DNA of 48,573 nucleotides from NCBI GenBank assembly GCA_905215015.1, contig CAJMOS010000007.1, positions 1 through 48,573 on the forward strand. The letters are read 5' to 3'. The position numbers and the translations under genes are program-made. Source of the DNA: an uncultured bacterium (GTDB taxonomy: Bacteria > Spirochaetota > Spirochaetia > Sphaerochaetales > Sphaerochaetaceae). Below are positions 24,622-32,851 of the stretch, piece after piece (the first letter of the stretch is position 1; every line of letters begins with the position of its first letter). The notes beneath the pieces are model-generated. The model was not told where the DNA came from. It ran no database searches and saw only the letters and a list, made by a program, of their open reading frames with translations.

Positions 24622-25083
24622 CTAAAAATGCACACCGAAGATGACGGCATACAGGATATAGATGCATGCGGTAATCAGAGCAGAGTAAATGAGCTTGCGT
24701 ACCACATGCCGGATCTGATCGTCAAAGAACAGCATGAAGAGAAACACGAATACGAATGACGATGGAATGATGCCGCTTGTGGCATACAAAATGACAAACA
24801 GGAAGAAATCCGCGATGAGCACAACCTGTTTCTTGGAAAAATGCTGCTTCTGCCGTCCACCCCCTTCGGAAGGAGCATCCTCCTTTACGCCGTCGCGGAT
24901 AAGCGAGACGCAAAGGAGAATGCCGCCAATCGAAAAGACGACAGGCAGGAAATTTTCGTTGGTCAGCCCCGATTCCAACACGAGAGGCCCCATGGAAAGC
25001 CCTACAATCAGGTAGAACACCAAAAAGACCAGCACGCAAAGCGGAATGATGACCGAGCGACGTTTGATGACATCTTTTACCAT
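24622..25083 (-). CDS. tctB: Tripartite tricarboxylate transporter, small permease TctB
   Basis: A 153-aa membrane protein with four hydrophobic segments (about 12-30, 42-60, 85-103, 105-140), the TctB/DUF1468 layout. Sequence conservation in this family is low, so the assignment leans on topology, length and position between tctC and tctA. It ends 9 bases before the tctA start. Confidence 0.85.
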   Translation of the reverse strand: MVKDVIKRRSVIIPLCVLVFLVFYLIVGLSMGPLVLESGLTNENFLPVVFSIGGILLCVSLIRDGVKEDAPSEGGGRQKQHFSKKQVVLIADFFLFVILYATSGIIPSSFVFVFLFMLFFDDQIRHVVRKLIYSALITACIYILYAVIFGVHF

Positions 25084-25106
25084 ATTTGTTCCTACCTGGA
25101 GACCCG

Positions 25107-26090
25107 TTACCTCTTCAGCAACCCTTTGGAAACCATGTCGTCAAGCAACCGGAACGCGTTGACCTGCACGAAACCGACATAGTCCGCAAGTTCCTGCCCC
25201 TCTTTCCAGACCGGCGTGACACCAATCGAGACAATCCAATCCTGGAACTCCTTGGACTGCTGGGCTTCCTTGTACAGGCTAGTCAGCTTGGCAATGACGT
25301 CATCCGGGGTTCCGGCTGGAGCGCACAACAGAATGAAGGATGCGCACTGGATCTCGGGATGCCCAAGTGTGGAAATGGGAGGAACATCCGGATATGCCTG
25401 GTTCTGGACAGAGCTGAACTCCACGAGTCCCCTGACCTGGCCGCTGCTGATGGCAGACGAAAGGTCTCCAAGACTGGTGATGATTGCATCGACCTCTCCA
25501 TTCAGAAGGGCCTCGCGCTGAGTGGCGGACCCGTTGTACTGGACTTCGTTCAGGTTGATTCCATACGTGTCCTCCATCTGGCTGATCACCAAGCTGGTAC
25601 GGCTGCCCGCATTTGCTCCGCCGATTCTCACCTTGTCAGGATTCGCCTTCGCATCATCAATCAGATCCTGGAACGTCTTGTATTTGGAATCACTGCGGAC
25701 CATGACGGCATCGGACTCTTGAGTCACCATGGCAAAGATATTGAGCTTGGAAAGGTCATATTGCGGGATGAGCTTGAAATAGACCGAACCAACAATCGAA
25801 CCATAGGTCATGGCACCGATGCGATATCCATCCGGCTTGCTGGTCATGACCTGATAAGGGCCATGGGCCTCGGTGGAACCATTGTTCGTCACATACAAGG
25901 TCACGTCCGGATGCTGTTTCTGGATGATGGAAATCAGCTTGCGGTTGATTGTGTCAGTCCCTCCTCCTGCTTCGGCAGGAACGATGACTTCGATGTCACG
26001 GGAAGGATATCCCTTTTCGTTGCTTCCATTTGCGAACAAAGAAACGGATGCAAGCAAAACGGCAAGCATCACACATACGATTCGTTTCAT
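25107..26090 (-). CDS. tctC: Tripartite tricarboxylate transporter, substrate-binding protein TctC
   Basis: A 327-aa periplasmic binding protein of the TctC/Bug family. A signal peptide of about 20 residues is followed by RDIEVIVPAEAGGGTDTINRKL, the family's first ligand loop (V.....GG..D). Later come a YGSIVGSVY segment and GGANAGSRTSLVI. The ligand cannot be read from sequence; carboxylates bind Bug proteins through water and main chain. AAAGGAGGA lies before the ATG. As first gene of the operon it would be made in excess, as is usual for binding proteins. Confidence 0.92.
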   Translation of the reverse strand: MKRIVCVMLAVLLASVSLFANGSNEKGYPSRDIEVIVPAEAGGGTDTINRKLISIIQKQHPDVTLYVTNNGSTEAHGPYQVMTSKPDGYRIGAMTYGSIVGSVYFKLIPQYDLSKLNIFAMVTQESDAVMVRSDSKYKTFQDLIDDAKANPDKVRIGGANAGSRTSLVISQMEDTYGINLNEVQYNGSATQREALLNGEVDAIITSLGDLSSAISSGQVRGLVEFSSVQNQAYPDVPPISTLGHPEIQCASFILLCAPAGTPDDVIAKLTSLYKEAQQSKEFQDWIVSIGVTPVWKEGQELADYVGFVQVNAFRLLDDMVSKGLLKR

Positions 26091-26137
26091 TTCTAATTTC
26101 CTCCTTTGTTGGACAATGCGAACAATAGCTTTATATT

Positions 26138-26147
26138 TGTTATAACA
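26138..26147. promoter_or_regulatory. Palindrome upstream of tctC, candidate GntR operator
   Basis: TGTTATAACA is a perfect 10-base palindrome 48 bases upstream of the tctC start in an AT-rich promoter region. GntR/FadR-type regulators bind short palindromes of this size. The link to the regulator at 21322-21984 is inference. Confidence 0.4.
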
Positions 26148-26302
26148 GTTATTTTTTATACGTCAAGCCTGAACTTATCCGCAATGTCGGCACCCGGATG
26201 GAACCAGCACCGGACCGGACAGCAGGACTGCAATCCATTTTCATGCTTTTTTCATTGTTTCCTCGCAATCTTTCGTCAAAAACGGGCATAGAAAAAAGAA
26301 TC

Positions 26303-27121
26303 ATGGAAATCCGTTTGGAATCGGTCACGAAAGCATTTGAGGGCAGAATGGTGATCGACCATATCTGCCTGACGGTCAAGGATAATGACTTCGCCACGTT
26401 GCTCGGTCCTTCCGGTTGCGGGAAAACCACGCTGCTCAGGATGATTGCCGGTCTGGAGACCCCTGATTCCGGACGGATCCTGTTCGAGATCGGGGGCAAG
26501 GGACTGAGGGCCATGGGAACCAGCATGTTCCTCGCCATCAGCGCCGCGACGATCGACGCTGTCGCCGGCACGGCAGTCGCCATGGTGGCGCACAAGGACC
26601 ACGGCCACGGTACGAGACAGCTCACCGCACTGGCGTTGTTGCCGGAAATGCTCCCCAATATCGTCCTTGTGATCGGTCTCATGCTGTTCTGGAACCAGCT
26701 CGCCAAAATCATTCCGCTGTACAACACGCTGGGAATCATGGTGCTCTCCTATTCGGTCCTGTTCCTCCCCTATTCGGTCCAGTACGTCCAAAGCGCGCTG
26801 GCGTTGATGGGAAGCCACCTCGAGGAGGCGGGATTGGTTTCTGGCGGCAACCCCTCGTACGTGTTCCTCCATGTCACGCTCCCTTTGCTTAAGGGGCCGA
26901 TCGCCACGGGTTGGATGATGACGTGCATCATCTCCCTCAGGGAACTTGTCTGCGCGAGCCTGATCGCCCCGCCGAACAAACTGGTCGTCTCGACCTTCAT
27001 CATGCGCGAGTTCGAACAGGGCAGCGTCTCCACCGGCATGGCCATGGCATTTCTCTGTACGGTGGTGACGACAATCGCCTTGCTTGTCCTGAATCGTTTG
27101 ATGGGAAGGGAGTGGTTATGA
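26303..27121 (+). pseudogene. In-frame chimera: ABC ATPase N-terminus joined to ABC permease C-terminus
   Basis: The 272-aa frame starts as an iron/spermidine-type ABC ATPase (LESVTKAF, Walker A GPSGCGKTT, then RMIAGLETPDSGRIL). At about residue 62 it switches into the second half of an FbpB-type permease (AISAATIDAVAGTAVAM, LALLPEMLPNIVLVIG, the EAA-like loop EEAGLVSGGNPSYVFLHVTLPLL, and four or five helices). Q-loop, signature, Walker B and H-loop are all missing, as is the first permease half. The simplest reading is a deletion of roughly 1.5-2 kb between two adjacent genes that happened to keep the frame. It should not work as a transporter. It overlaps the following MBL gene by ATGA. Confidence 0.75.
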
Positions 27122-28131
27122 AACTGGTTGTCTATGGGGGTATCGGCGAGCATGGCCGCAATTGTTTTCTGATTCAGGGAAACCATGCCTGTTTCCTGCT
27201 GGATGCGGGCACCGGCGGGTCGGGTGAGCTTCCCTCGCTCCCAAGCGAGGTGATTCCCCGCCTTTGCTGCGTGTTCCTTTCCCATTCCCATGCCGACCAC
27301 AGCGGAGCCCTGTTCCTGCTTGCCAAATACGGCTTTCATGGAAAGTTGCTCGCAACGACCGAGACACTCGCTCAGATTTCCTCTCCGGTCCCTTCCCTTT
27401 CGTTGGACCACGGCCATTACGGACCCGTCTCTTGGTACTGGGGCCGCTCCGGCCATTGCATTGGAAGCGCTTGGATCTCCATCGCTTTTGAAGGGAAACG
27501 GATTCTTTATTCCGGTGACTACTACGAGGAGAGCGGAGGGTATCTATGCGACCCCATTCGGGGCCAGCAAGCCGACATTGCCCTCATCGATGCCGCATAT
27601 GGCGCTACCGATCTTTCCATCGAGAAGGCGGCAAGTACCATTTTGGGCGAGATACGGAGACAGCTGGAAGTCCATCCCCTCCTGCTCTTCCCTGTTCCGA
27701 AGCATGGCCGTGGCCAGGACTTGCTCAGGCTGTTCTCGCTTCGCCTCGCGGGAATCCCGATTTGGGCGGACAAGCGGCTACTGGAAGAAAAACAACAGGA
27801 TCCCCATGCATTCTGGCTGCACCCGTTCATGGATGACGCGAAAGAACTGGAAGGAATCCCCCGACGGGGAATCGTCCTTTTCTGCGACCCGCAACTCAAC
27901 ACAGGAGAGGGAAGAGAACTTGCCAGGCATGCGTTCACTATCTGCACCGGGACGATCGATGCCTCCTCCAATGCGGAGGAAATCATCAGGAAAGGGCTTG
28001 GCGTGTTCCTTCGTTACCCTGTCCACCAAAACCTCGGCGAATACATGGCACTCTGCAGGAAAAACCAATTTACCGTGACGGTACCGTTCCACTGTCCTAG
28101 TCTTGGGCAGGAACAAGTCGTCACCTTCTGA
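27118..28131 (+). CDS. MBL-fold metallo-hydrolase (RNase J/CPSF-like)
   Basis: A 337-aa metallo-beta-lactamase-fold protein. The metal motif is HSHADHSG near residues 60-67 and a later metal ligand is in ILYSGDYYEES; further conserved-looking histidines are in SGHCIGSA and PKHGRGQD. The layout resembles nuclease-type MBL proteins (beta-CASP-like). I see no signal peptide. It is probably the last gene of the operon whose transporter genes were fused upstream. Its physiological substrate is unknown. Confidence 0.8.
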   Translation: MKLVVYGGIGEHGRNCFLIQGNHACFLLDAGTGGSGELPSLPSEVIPRLCCVFLSHSHADHSGALFLLAKYGFHGKLLATTETLAQISSPVPSLSLDHGHYGPVSWYWGRSGHCIGSAWISIAFEGKRILYSGDYYEESGGYLCDPIRGQQADIALIDAAYGATDLSIEKAASTILGEIRRQLEVHPLLLFPVPKHGRGQDLLRLFSLRLAGIPIWADKRLLEEKQQDPHAFWLHPFMDDAKELEGIPRRGIVLFCDPQLNTGEGRELARHAFTICTGTIDASSNAEEIIRKGLGVFLRYPVHQNLGEYMALCRKNQFTVTVPFHCPSLGQEQVVTF

Positions 28132-28189
28132 GGATTTGCAGCCCTTTCCATCCTGCATGTGCCATTTCTTCGTTGGTAGCCATATGCAA

Positions 28190-28223
28190 CAAGTCCTCCT
28201 TCCTGTTGGGGAAAGAGGACTTG
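28190..28223. terminator. Hairpin between convergent MBL gene and fusA
   Basis: CAAGTCCTC (28190-28198) and GAGGACTTG (28215-28223) are perfect complements around a 16-base spacer. No U-tract is visible on either strand. It could end both transcripts or protect their 3' ends. Confidence 0.5.
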
Positions 28224-28242
28224 CCGCTATGCCAGAAAAAGC

Positions 28243-30351
28243 TTATTTCCTTTCCTTGGCCTTCTCCTCGAGATACTTCTTCTTCAGGTCGTCACTGACG
28301 CTCTGAGGTACACGGCCATACTTGGAGAGCTCCATAGTGAACTCGCCCTTGCCCTGTGTCAGAGACCTCAGTACGGTGGAGAAGCCGAACATCTCTGCGA
28401 GAGGCACCTCGGCGTCAACGGTGCACTGGTTGTGGTCCTCGGTGGAGCTGATGATCACGCCACGGCGCTGGTTGATCGAGGCGAACATGTTGCCCTGGAA
28501 CTCGCTTGGAGCGGTCATCTCTACCTTCATGATCGGTTCCATGATGCAGGGGGCAGCCTTCGCGAAGCCTTCGCGGAAAGCGCCGATCGCGGCAGTCTGG
28601 AACGCGATATCGGAGGAGTCAACCGGGTGCCAGGCACCATCATTGACGACGCAGCGGACACCAAGTACCGGGAAGCCGATCTGCGGACCCTTCTTCATGG
28701 CAGCCTGGAAACCCTTGTCGCAGGAGGGGATGTACTCGGTAGGAATGGCACCTCCCTTGACCTCGTCGACAAACTCGTAGTCCTTGCGCTCCTCATCCGG
28801 ACCCGGTTCAGGAATCGGTTCCATGTAACCGGCGACACGAGCGTACTGACCGCTACCACCCGTCTGCTTCTTGTGGGTGTAGTTGAAGTCGGCCCTCTTG
28901 GTGATCGTCTCACGATAGGCGACCTGCGGCTGGCCGGTGGTCACGATGGCATTGTACTCGCGCTTCATACGCTCGATGTACACGTCGAGGTGAAGCTCGC
29001 CCATGCCAGCGATGATGGTCTGGCCACTCTCCTGGTCCACATAGCTGTGGAAGGTCGGATCCTCTTTCAGGAAGCGGTTCAGGGCCTTGCCCATGTTGTC
29101 GGCGGATTTCTTGTCCACCGGCTCGATGGCCAGCTCGATAACCGGATCAGGAACGTACATACTGGTCATGGAGTAGTTCAGCGACGGATCGCAGAAGGTA
29201 TCACCACTGGCGCAGTCGATGCCGAACAGGGCAGCGATCTCGCCACAACCGGCTTCGGAGATATCCTCCATGTGGTCGGCATGCATCTTGATCAGACGAC
29301 CAATCCTGAACTTCTTCTTGGACCGGGTGTTGTACAACTCATCACCCTTCTTGATGGAACCCTGATAGACACGAATGTAGGTCAGCTGGCCGTACTGTCC
29401 ATCGTCCAGCTTGAACGCCAGGACGACAGCCGGCAGGTCCTCGCGGGACTCCAGCACGACTTCCTTCTCGTTCTGGTCGATATCCAGAGCCTTGTTGACG
29501 ACCTCGGTCGGGTTAGGCAGATAGTCGACAACGGCGTCGAGCAACGGCTCGATACCCTTGTTCTTATAGGCGGAACCCATGAAGACCGGGCAGAGTTTCA
29601 GGGCGATGGTGGCCTTGCGGACAGCCTTCTTGATGATGTCGGTGGTGACTTTTTCCTCGAGCATGGCCTCCATCAGATCATCGTCGCACAGGGAGACGCC
29701 ATCCAGCATTTCCTCGCGCTTGGACTGCGCCTCGTCCATCAGCTCGGCCGGAATCTCGGCAACCCTCTTGTGGATGCCGTCCTCGCCTGCGTCGAAGTAG
29801 TAGGCCTTCATCTCGACCAGGTCGACGACGCCCTGGAGCTTGTCCTCGAGCCCGATGGGAATCTGCATCAGGACAGCGTTCAGGCCGAGCTTCTCGATCA
29901 GGTGCTGCTTGACACGATAGGGATTCGCGCCGGCGCGGTCACACTTGTTGACAAAGGCGAGACGAGGAACGTGGTACCGCTTCATCTGGCGGTCGACCGT
30001 GATCGACTGAGACTGGACACCGGCAACCGAATCAAGCACCAGAATGGCTCCATCAAGCACGCGGAGAGCTCTCTCTACCTCGATGGTGAAGTCAACGTGT
30101 CCCGGAGTGTCGATGATGTTGATCTCATCGCCGGCCCAGCGGATGTTCGTCGCAGCACTCTGAATGGTGATGCCCCTCTCCCTCTCCAAATCCATGGAGT
30201 CCATCGTGGCGCCAACGCCATCTTTGCCATGGACGTCATGAATGGCATGAATCTTGTTGCTGTAGTAGAGGAGACGTTCGGTCAACGTGGTCTTTCCCGA
30301 GTCAATATGCGCGGAAATACCAATGTTTCTCATGTGATCAAGGTCAACCAT
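28243..30351 (-). CDS. fusA: Elongation factor G (mitochondrial/spirochaete-type)
   Basis: A 702-aa GTPase with G1 AHIDSGKTT, G2 RGITI, G3 DTPGH and G4 NKCD, then domains II-V ending near KKYLEEKAKERK. It drives translocation of tRNA and mRNA on the ribosome. The stretch DSMDLERERGITIQSAAT together with DSVAGVQSQSITVDRQMKRY looks like the mitochondrial/spirochaete-planctomycete EF-G subgroup rather than canonical bacterial EF-G (pattern recognition). Such genomes often carry a second EF-G, not seen here. GAAGGAA precedes the start and TACAAT upstream could be the -10 box. Confidence 0.95.
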   Translation of the reverse strand: MVDLDHMRNIGISAHIDSGKTTLTERLLYYSNKIHAIHDVHGKDGVGATMDSMDLERERGITIQSAATNIRWAGDEINIIDTPGHVDFTIEVERALRVLDGAILVLDSVAGVQSQSITVDRQMKRYHVPRLAFVNKCDRAGANPYRVKQHLIEKLGLNAVLMQIPIGLEDKLQGVVDLVEMKAYYFDAGEDGIHKRVAEIPAELMDEAQSKREEMLDGVSLCDDDLMEAMLEEKVTTDIIKKAVRKATIALKLCPVFMGSAYKNKGIEPLLDAVVDYLPNPTEVVNKALDIDQNEKEVVLESREDLPAVVLAFKLDDGQYGQLTYIRVYQGSIKKGDELYNTRSKKKFRIGRLIKMHADHMEDISEAGCGEIAALFGIDCASGDTFCDPSLNYSMTSMYVPDPVIELAIEPVDKKSADNMGKALNRFLKEDPTFHSYVDQESGQTIIAGMGELHLDVYIERMKREYNAIVTTGQPQVAYRETITKRADFNYTHKKQTGGSGQYARVAGYMEPIPEPGPDEERKDYEFVDEVKGGAIPTEYIPSCDKGFQAAMKKGPQIGFPVLGVRCVVNDGAWHPVDSSDIAFQTAAIGAFREGFAKAAPCIMEPIMKVEMTAPSEFQGNMFASINQRRGVIISSTEDHNQCTVDAEVPLAEMFGFSTVLRSLTQGKGEFTMELSKYGRVPQSVSDDLKKKYLEEKAKERK

Positions 30352-30522
30352 AGTGTAAATTCCTTCTTCTTTACTAGGATTGTAGATGCTGTTTTATTGT
30401 TGCCCGAGTCCAAAGTCCAATAAGCCATGCGAGCAAAACGAATTGGCTCCTTTCCGGGCATACCGCATGGATAATAAATCATTTGCGCGCATTTATGCAA
30501 GACTGATTTCGATATTGTCTTG

Positions 30523-30551
30523 CCCCTCCCATCTTTACAAGATAGAATGGA
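30523..30551 (+). promoter_or_regulatory. Promoter of the HIT-zinc ribbon-lipoprotein unit
   Basis: TTGCCC (30523-30528), 17 bases, TAGAAT (30546-30551 by my count), followed by a short leader with AGAGG before ATG 30574. This is an ordinary leadered promoter. Confidence 0.5.
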
Positions 30552-30573
30552 CTCCATCAAGAGGTACGCTTCT

Positions 30574-30978
30574 ATGGAAAAAACCGTATTCGAACGCATC
30601 ATTGACGGAGAAATTCCCTCTGTCAAGATTCACGAGGACGACCTTTGCATCGTCATCCTCGATATTGCGCCTGTCGAGAAGGGTCACGCCCTGGTCATCG
30701 CCAAAAAACCCTACCCGACCTTCACCGACTGCCCGGAAACCACTCTGTCGCATATGATGGAGACGGCCAAGCAAGTCGACCGGAAGCTGCGCGAAGTGCT
30801 GCACTGCGACGGCACCAACATCCTGATCAACAACGGCAAGGCAAGCGGACAGGAAGTGCCCCACCTGCACATCCATGTCATACCCCGCTTTATCGGTGAC
30901 GGACAGCAATTCGGATTCACCAAACAACAGTACGCCGAAGGCGAGCAAGCCCGTCTCGGCAGCAAGCTGGAGTTCTGA
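30574..30978 (+). CDS. HIT-family hydrolase
   Basis: A 134-aa histidine-triad protein: the active site HLHIHVIP follows the usual N-terminal IIDGEIPSVKIHEDD block. HIT proteins hydrolyse nucleoside phosphoramidates and dinucleoside polyphosphates. I choose ATG 30574 because TTGCCC-N17-TAGAAT lies just upstream and AGAGG is 9-13 bases before that ATG; the earlier in-frame ATG at 30547 overlaps the -10 box. The zinc ribbon gene follows by five bases. Confidence 0.9.
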   Translation: MEKTVFERIIDGEIPSVKIHEDDLCIVILDIAPVEKGHALVIAKKPYPTFTDCPETTLSHMMETAKQVDRKLREVLHCDGTNILINNGKASGQEVPHLHIHVIPRFIGDGQQFGFTKQQYAEGEQARLGSKLEF

Positions 30979-30983
30979 CCGCC

Positions 30984-31256
30984 ATGGGAGCCTGTCATTT
31001 CTGTCATGCTCCATTCGAGGACCAGGTGGATTTCCACACCACCTGTCCCACCTGCGGGAAACCCCTGCACAGCTGCGTCAACTGCGTCTCATACGAGCCG
31101 GGAGCCTATCATGACTGCCATGACGGCGTTGACGAGGAAGAACTGGATAAGGAAGCAGAGAATTTCTGCGAATGGTTTCGGCTAGGTTCCGGCGGCGGGT
31201 CCAAACCGAATGATGCGAAAGCCGCACGAGCCAAGGCTGAAGCCTTGTTCTCCTAG
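30984..31256 (+). CDS. Small zinc-ribbon-like protein, 90 aa
   Basis: The N-terminal half holds cysteine pairs (CHFCHAPF, CPTCGKPLHSCVNCVSY) plus a later HDCHD, enough for one or two structural zinc sites. The C-terminal half is acidic, then Gly/Ser and Ala/Lys-rich and probably flexible. I recall similar short proteins in spirochaetes but no function. It lies in a tight co-directional row between the HIT protein and the lipoprotein. Confidence 0.75.
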   Translation: MGACHFCHAPFEDQVDFHTTCPTCGKPLHSCVNCVSYEPGAYHDCHDGVDEEELDKEAENFCEWFRLGSGGGSKPNDAKAARAKAEALFS

Positions 31257-31260
31257 AGAC

Positions 31261-32529
31261 ATGAAGCAACGACTACTGATTGGCGCCGGATGCACCCTCG
31301 CACTGCTTTCGGGTTGTGCCCACTACACCGCGAAGGATGGCCTAGCCACCATCACCCAAGAGCCGGCGGCCACCACCGAGACCCGGTACAAGGAAATCTA
31401 CCCGGAGGCCTCGCCCGAAAACCCCGACAAGGCGTTGATAGCCAGCCAGGAAAAGACCATCAAGAGCCAGCAAGACAAAATCGCCCAGCAGGATGCGACA
31501 ATCGTGCGACTGCAGAACCAGGTCGCCAGCCTGAACAACGAGAACAGCCTTCTGGCCACCACTGCCGCCGACCAGAAAGCCAAGCTTGCGATGAACGAAT
31601 CGATGATCAGCGACCTTTCCGGCAAAGTGGTGGGGCTCCAGTCCAAGGTCAACATCGAGAACGAGAAGCAGCAAAAAGCCAAGGAGGCCGCTGAAGCGAA
31701 GGCCAAAGCGCTCGTCACCCTCGAGCCACTCGAGCAAATCACCTACCCGAAGGCCTACCGTACCGGTGACGTGCTGACCACGGAAAAGAAACAACCTGTC
31801 ACCGTCGTCTTCCTTCCCCTGGGGGAGACCACCTACAGCGAGGGCCAGATTGACGAGATCATGACCTCGGTCAGCGACCTGAAGGCGCAGGTCACCTTGG
31901 TCACCGGCAACAAGGAGAACACCTACATGGCGGTGCGCTCCAGCGGGGAAAGCGCCGTCCTGACCGAACAGGGCGCCATCATCAGCAACTACGCATTGGA
32001 GGGAGATCCGAAAAGCGAGAGCGCGACACTCCGGCTTGACGAGAACCGTACCTTCACGCTGGCAGTGGCCGACCTTCCCCAGCTCGACCTTTTCTCCTCC
32101 ATCAAGGACGGCGGAGATTGGAAAAGCCTGGTCAAGGAGCGTTCGGAAAGCCGGGACAAGGCGTTAAGGAGCACGCTCTCCGAAGCGGATGGTTCCAGCT
32201 GTCTGGTCGCGGCAAGCCTCTACGAGCCCGCCACAAGCGACTGGCAACGGCTGACCGCCTATACATGGCGGGATTCCAGCTTCTCCTGGCCGTTGGTGGA
32301 TACAGCCCTGTCCCTCGGATGGAACGACTCCTACCGGCAGACCCATTACAGCGTCGAAAGCGACGCGGGCAACACCCTTTCCATGGATGGAATCACCGAG
32401 AGAACCGACTATCTGCTGACCAAGCGGGTCATCCCCCTGTCCAGCAACGTGGTCAATATCGGGCCAGCCTCTCTTGAGGAGAACGGCTACGCACGCTACG
32501 GTCTGGCCGCTACCTACCTGGTTCCCTGA
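31261..32529 (+). CDS. Coiled-coil lipoprotein of unknown function
   Basis: A 422-aa protein with a signal peptide ending in the lipobox LLSGC (Cys19). A long coiled coil follows at about residues 60-145 (heptad-like KTIKSQQDKIAQQDATIVRLQ), then a mixed globular domain up to the end (ATYLVP). It should be tethered to a membrane on the periplasmic side. I do not recognise the globular domain. It begins four bases after the zinc ribbon gene and is followed by a strong terminator, so it closes the operon. Confidence 0.75.
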   Translation: MKQRLLIGAGCTLALLSGCAHYTAKDGLATITQEPAATTETRYKEIYPEASPENPDKALIASQEKTIKSQQDKIAQQDATIVRLQNQVASLNNENSLLATTAADQKAKLAMNESMISDLSGKVVGLQSKVNIENEKQQKAKEAAEAKAKALVTLEPLEQITYPKAYRTGDVLTTEKKQPVTVVFLPLGETTYSEGQIDEIMTSVSDLKAQVTLVTGNKENTYMAVRSSGESAVLTEQGAIISNYALEGDPKSESATLRLDENRTFTLAVADLPQLDLFSSIKDGGDWKSLVKERSESRDKALRSTLSEADGSSCLVAASLYEPATSDWQRLTAYTWRDSSFSWPLVDTALSLGWNDSYRQTHYSVESDAGNTLSMDGITERTDYLLTKRVIPLSSNVVNIGPASLEENGYARYGLAATYLVP

Positions 32530-32584
32530 TTCCAACGCATCCAGGCCAACTTTTTCCAAAAACCGGGAACTCTGGTCCTCTTTC

Positions 32585-32616
32585 GGGAGACGGAACGCAC
32601 TACCGTCTCCCTTTTT
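32585..32616 (+). terminator. Rho-independent terminator
   Basis: GGGAGACGG and CCGTCTCCC form a perfect 9-bp stem with a nine-base loop, followed by TTTTT. It ends the HIT-lipoprotein operon. Confidence 0.9.
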
Positions 32617-32678
32617 GTATGGATAATTCAAGCCGCATCCGGACGATAACCAGCGGCCACATGAGGAATTAATGTTCT

Positions 32679-32686
32679 GATATAAT
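32679..32686 (+). promoter_or_regulatory. Extended -10 promoter of nrdDG
   Basis: TGATATAAT-type box: the TATAAT at 32681-32686 is preceded by GA with TG just upstream. No clear -35. The predicted start of transcription falls at the edge of the first NrdR box. Confidence 0.5.
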
Positions 32687-32695
32687 ACCCATATA

Positions 32696-32742
32696 ACACT
32701 ATATGTAGCGTTTAATAAAATCAAGCATGCTAATTATAGTGG
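32696..32742 (+). promoter_or_regulatory. Tandem NrdR boxes upstream of nrdD
   Basis: Box 1 (32696-32711), ACACTATATGTAGCGT, matches 14 of 16 positions of the NrdR consensus ACACTATATATAGTGT. Box 2 (32727-32742) keeps the TATAGTG half and matches 11 of 16. They are 31 bp apart, three helical turns, the usual NrdR pair spacing. NrdR would repress nrdDG when dATP is plentiful (established for the family). Confidence 0.75.
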
Positions 32743-32773
32743 ACATATCCTGTAAATGACCATATACTGGTAC

Positions 32774-32828
32774 GTACGGGCAAAAAGGAAAAGCCATGCA
32801 GCCATATGGGCTTTGCTCCCACCCGTAC
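32774..32828 (+). ncRNA. Structured leader hairpin of nrdD
   Basis: Outer arms GTACGGG (32774-32780) and CCCGTAC (32822-32828) enclose inner arms AAAGCC (32790-32795) and GGCTTT (32809-32814). The structure ends 23 bases before the nrdD ATG, next to the GAGG ribosome binding site. I recognise no riboswitch class. Confidence 0.4.
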
Positions 32829-32851
32829 CACTATCCACACGAGGTACCAGC

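Noticed and set aside
28432..30423. Plus-strand open frame of 663 codons
   Set aside because: Antisense to fusA; the composition is the mirror of a highly expressed GC-rich gene.
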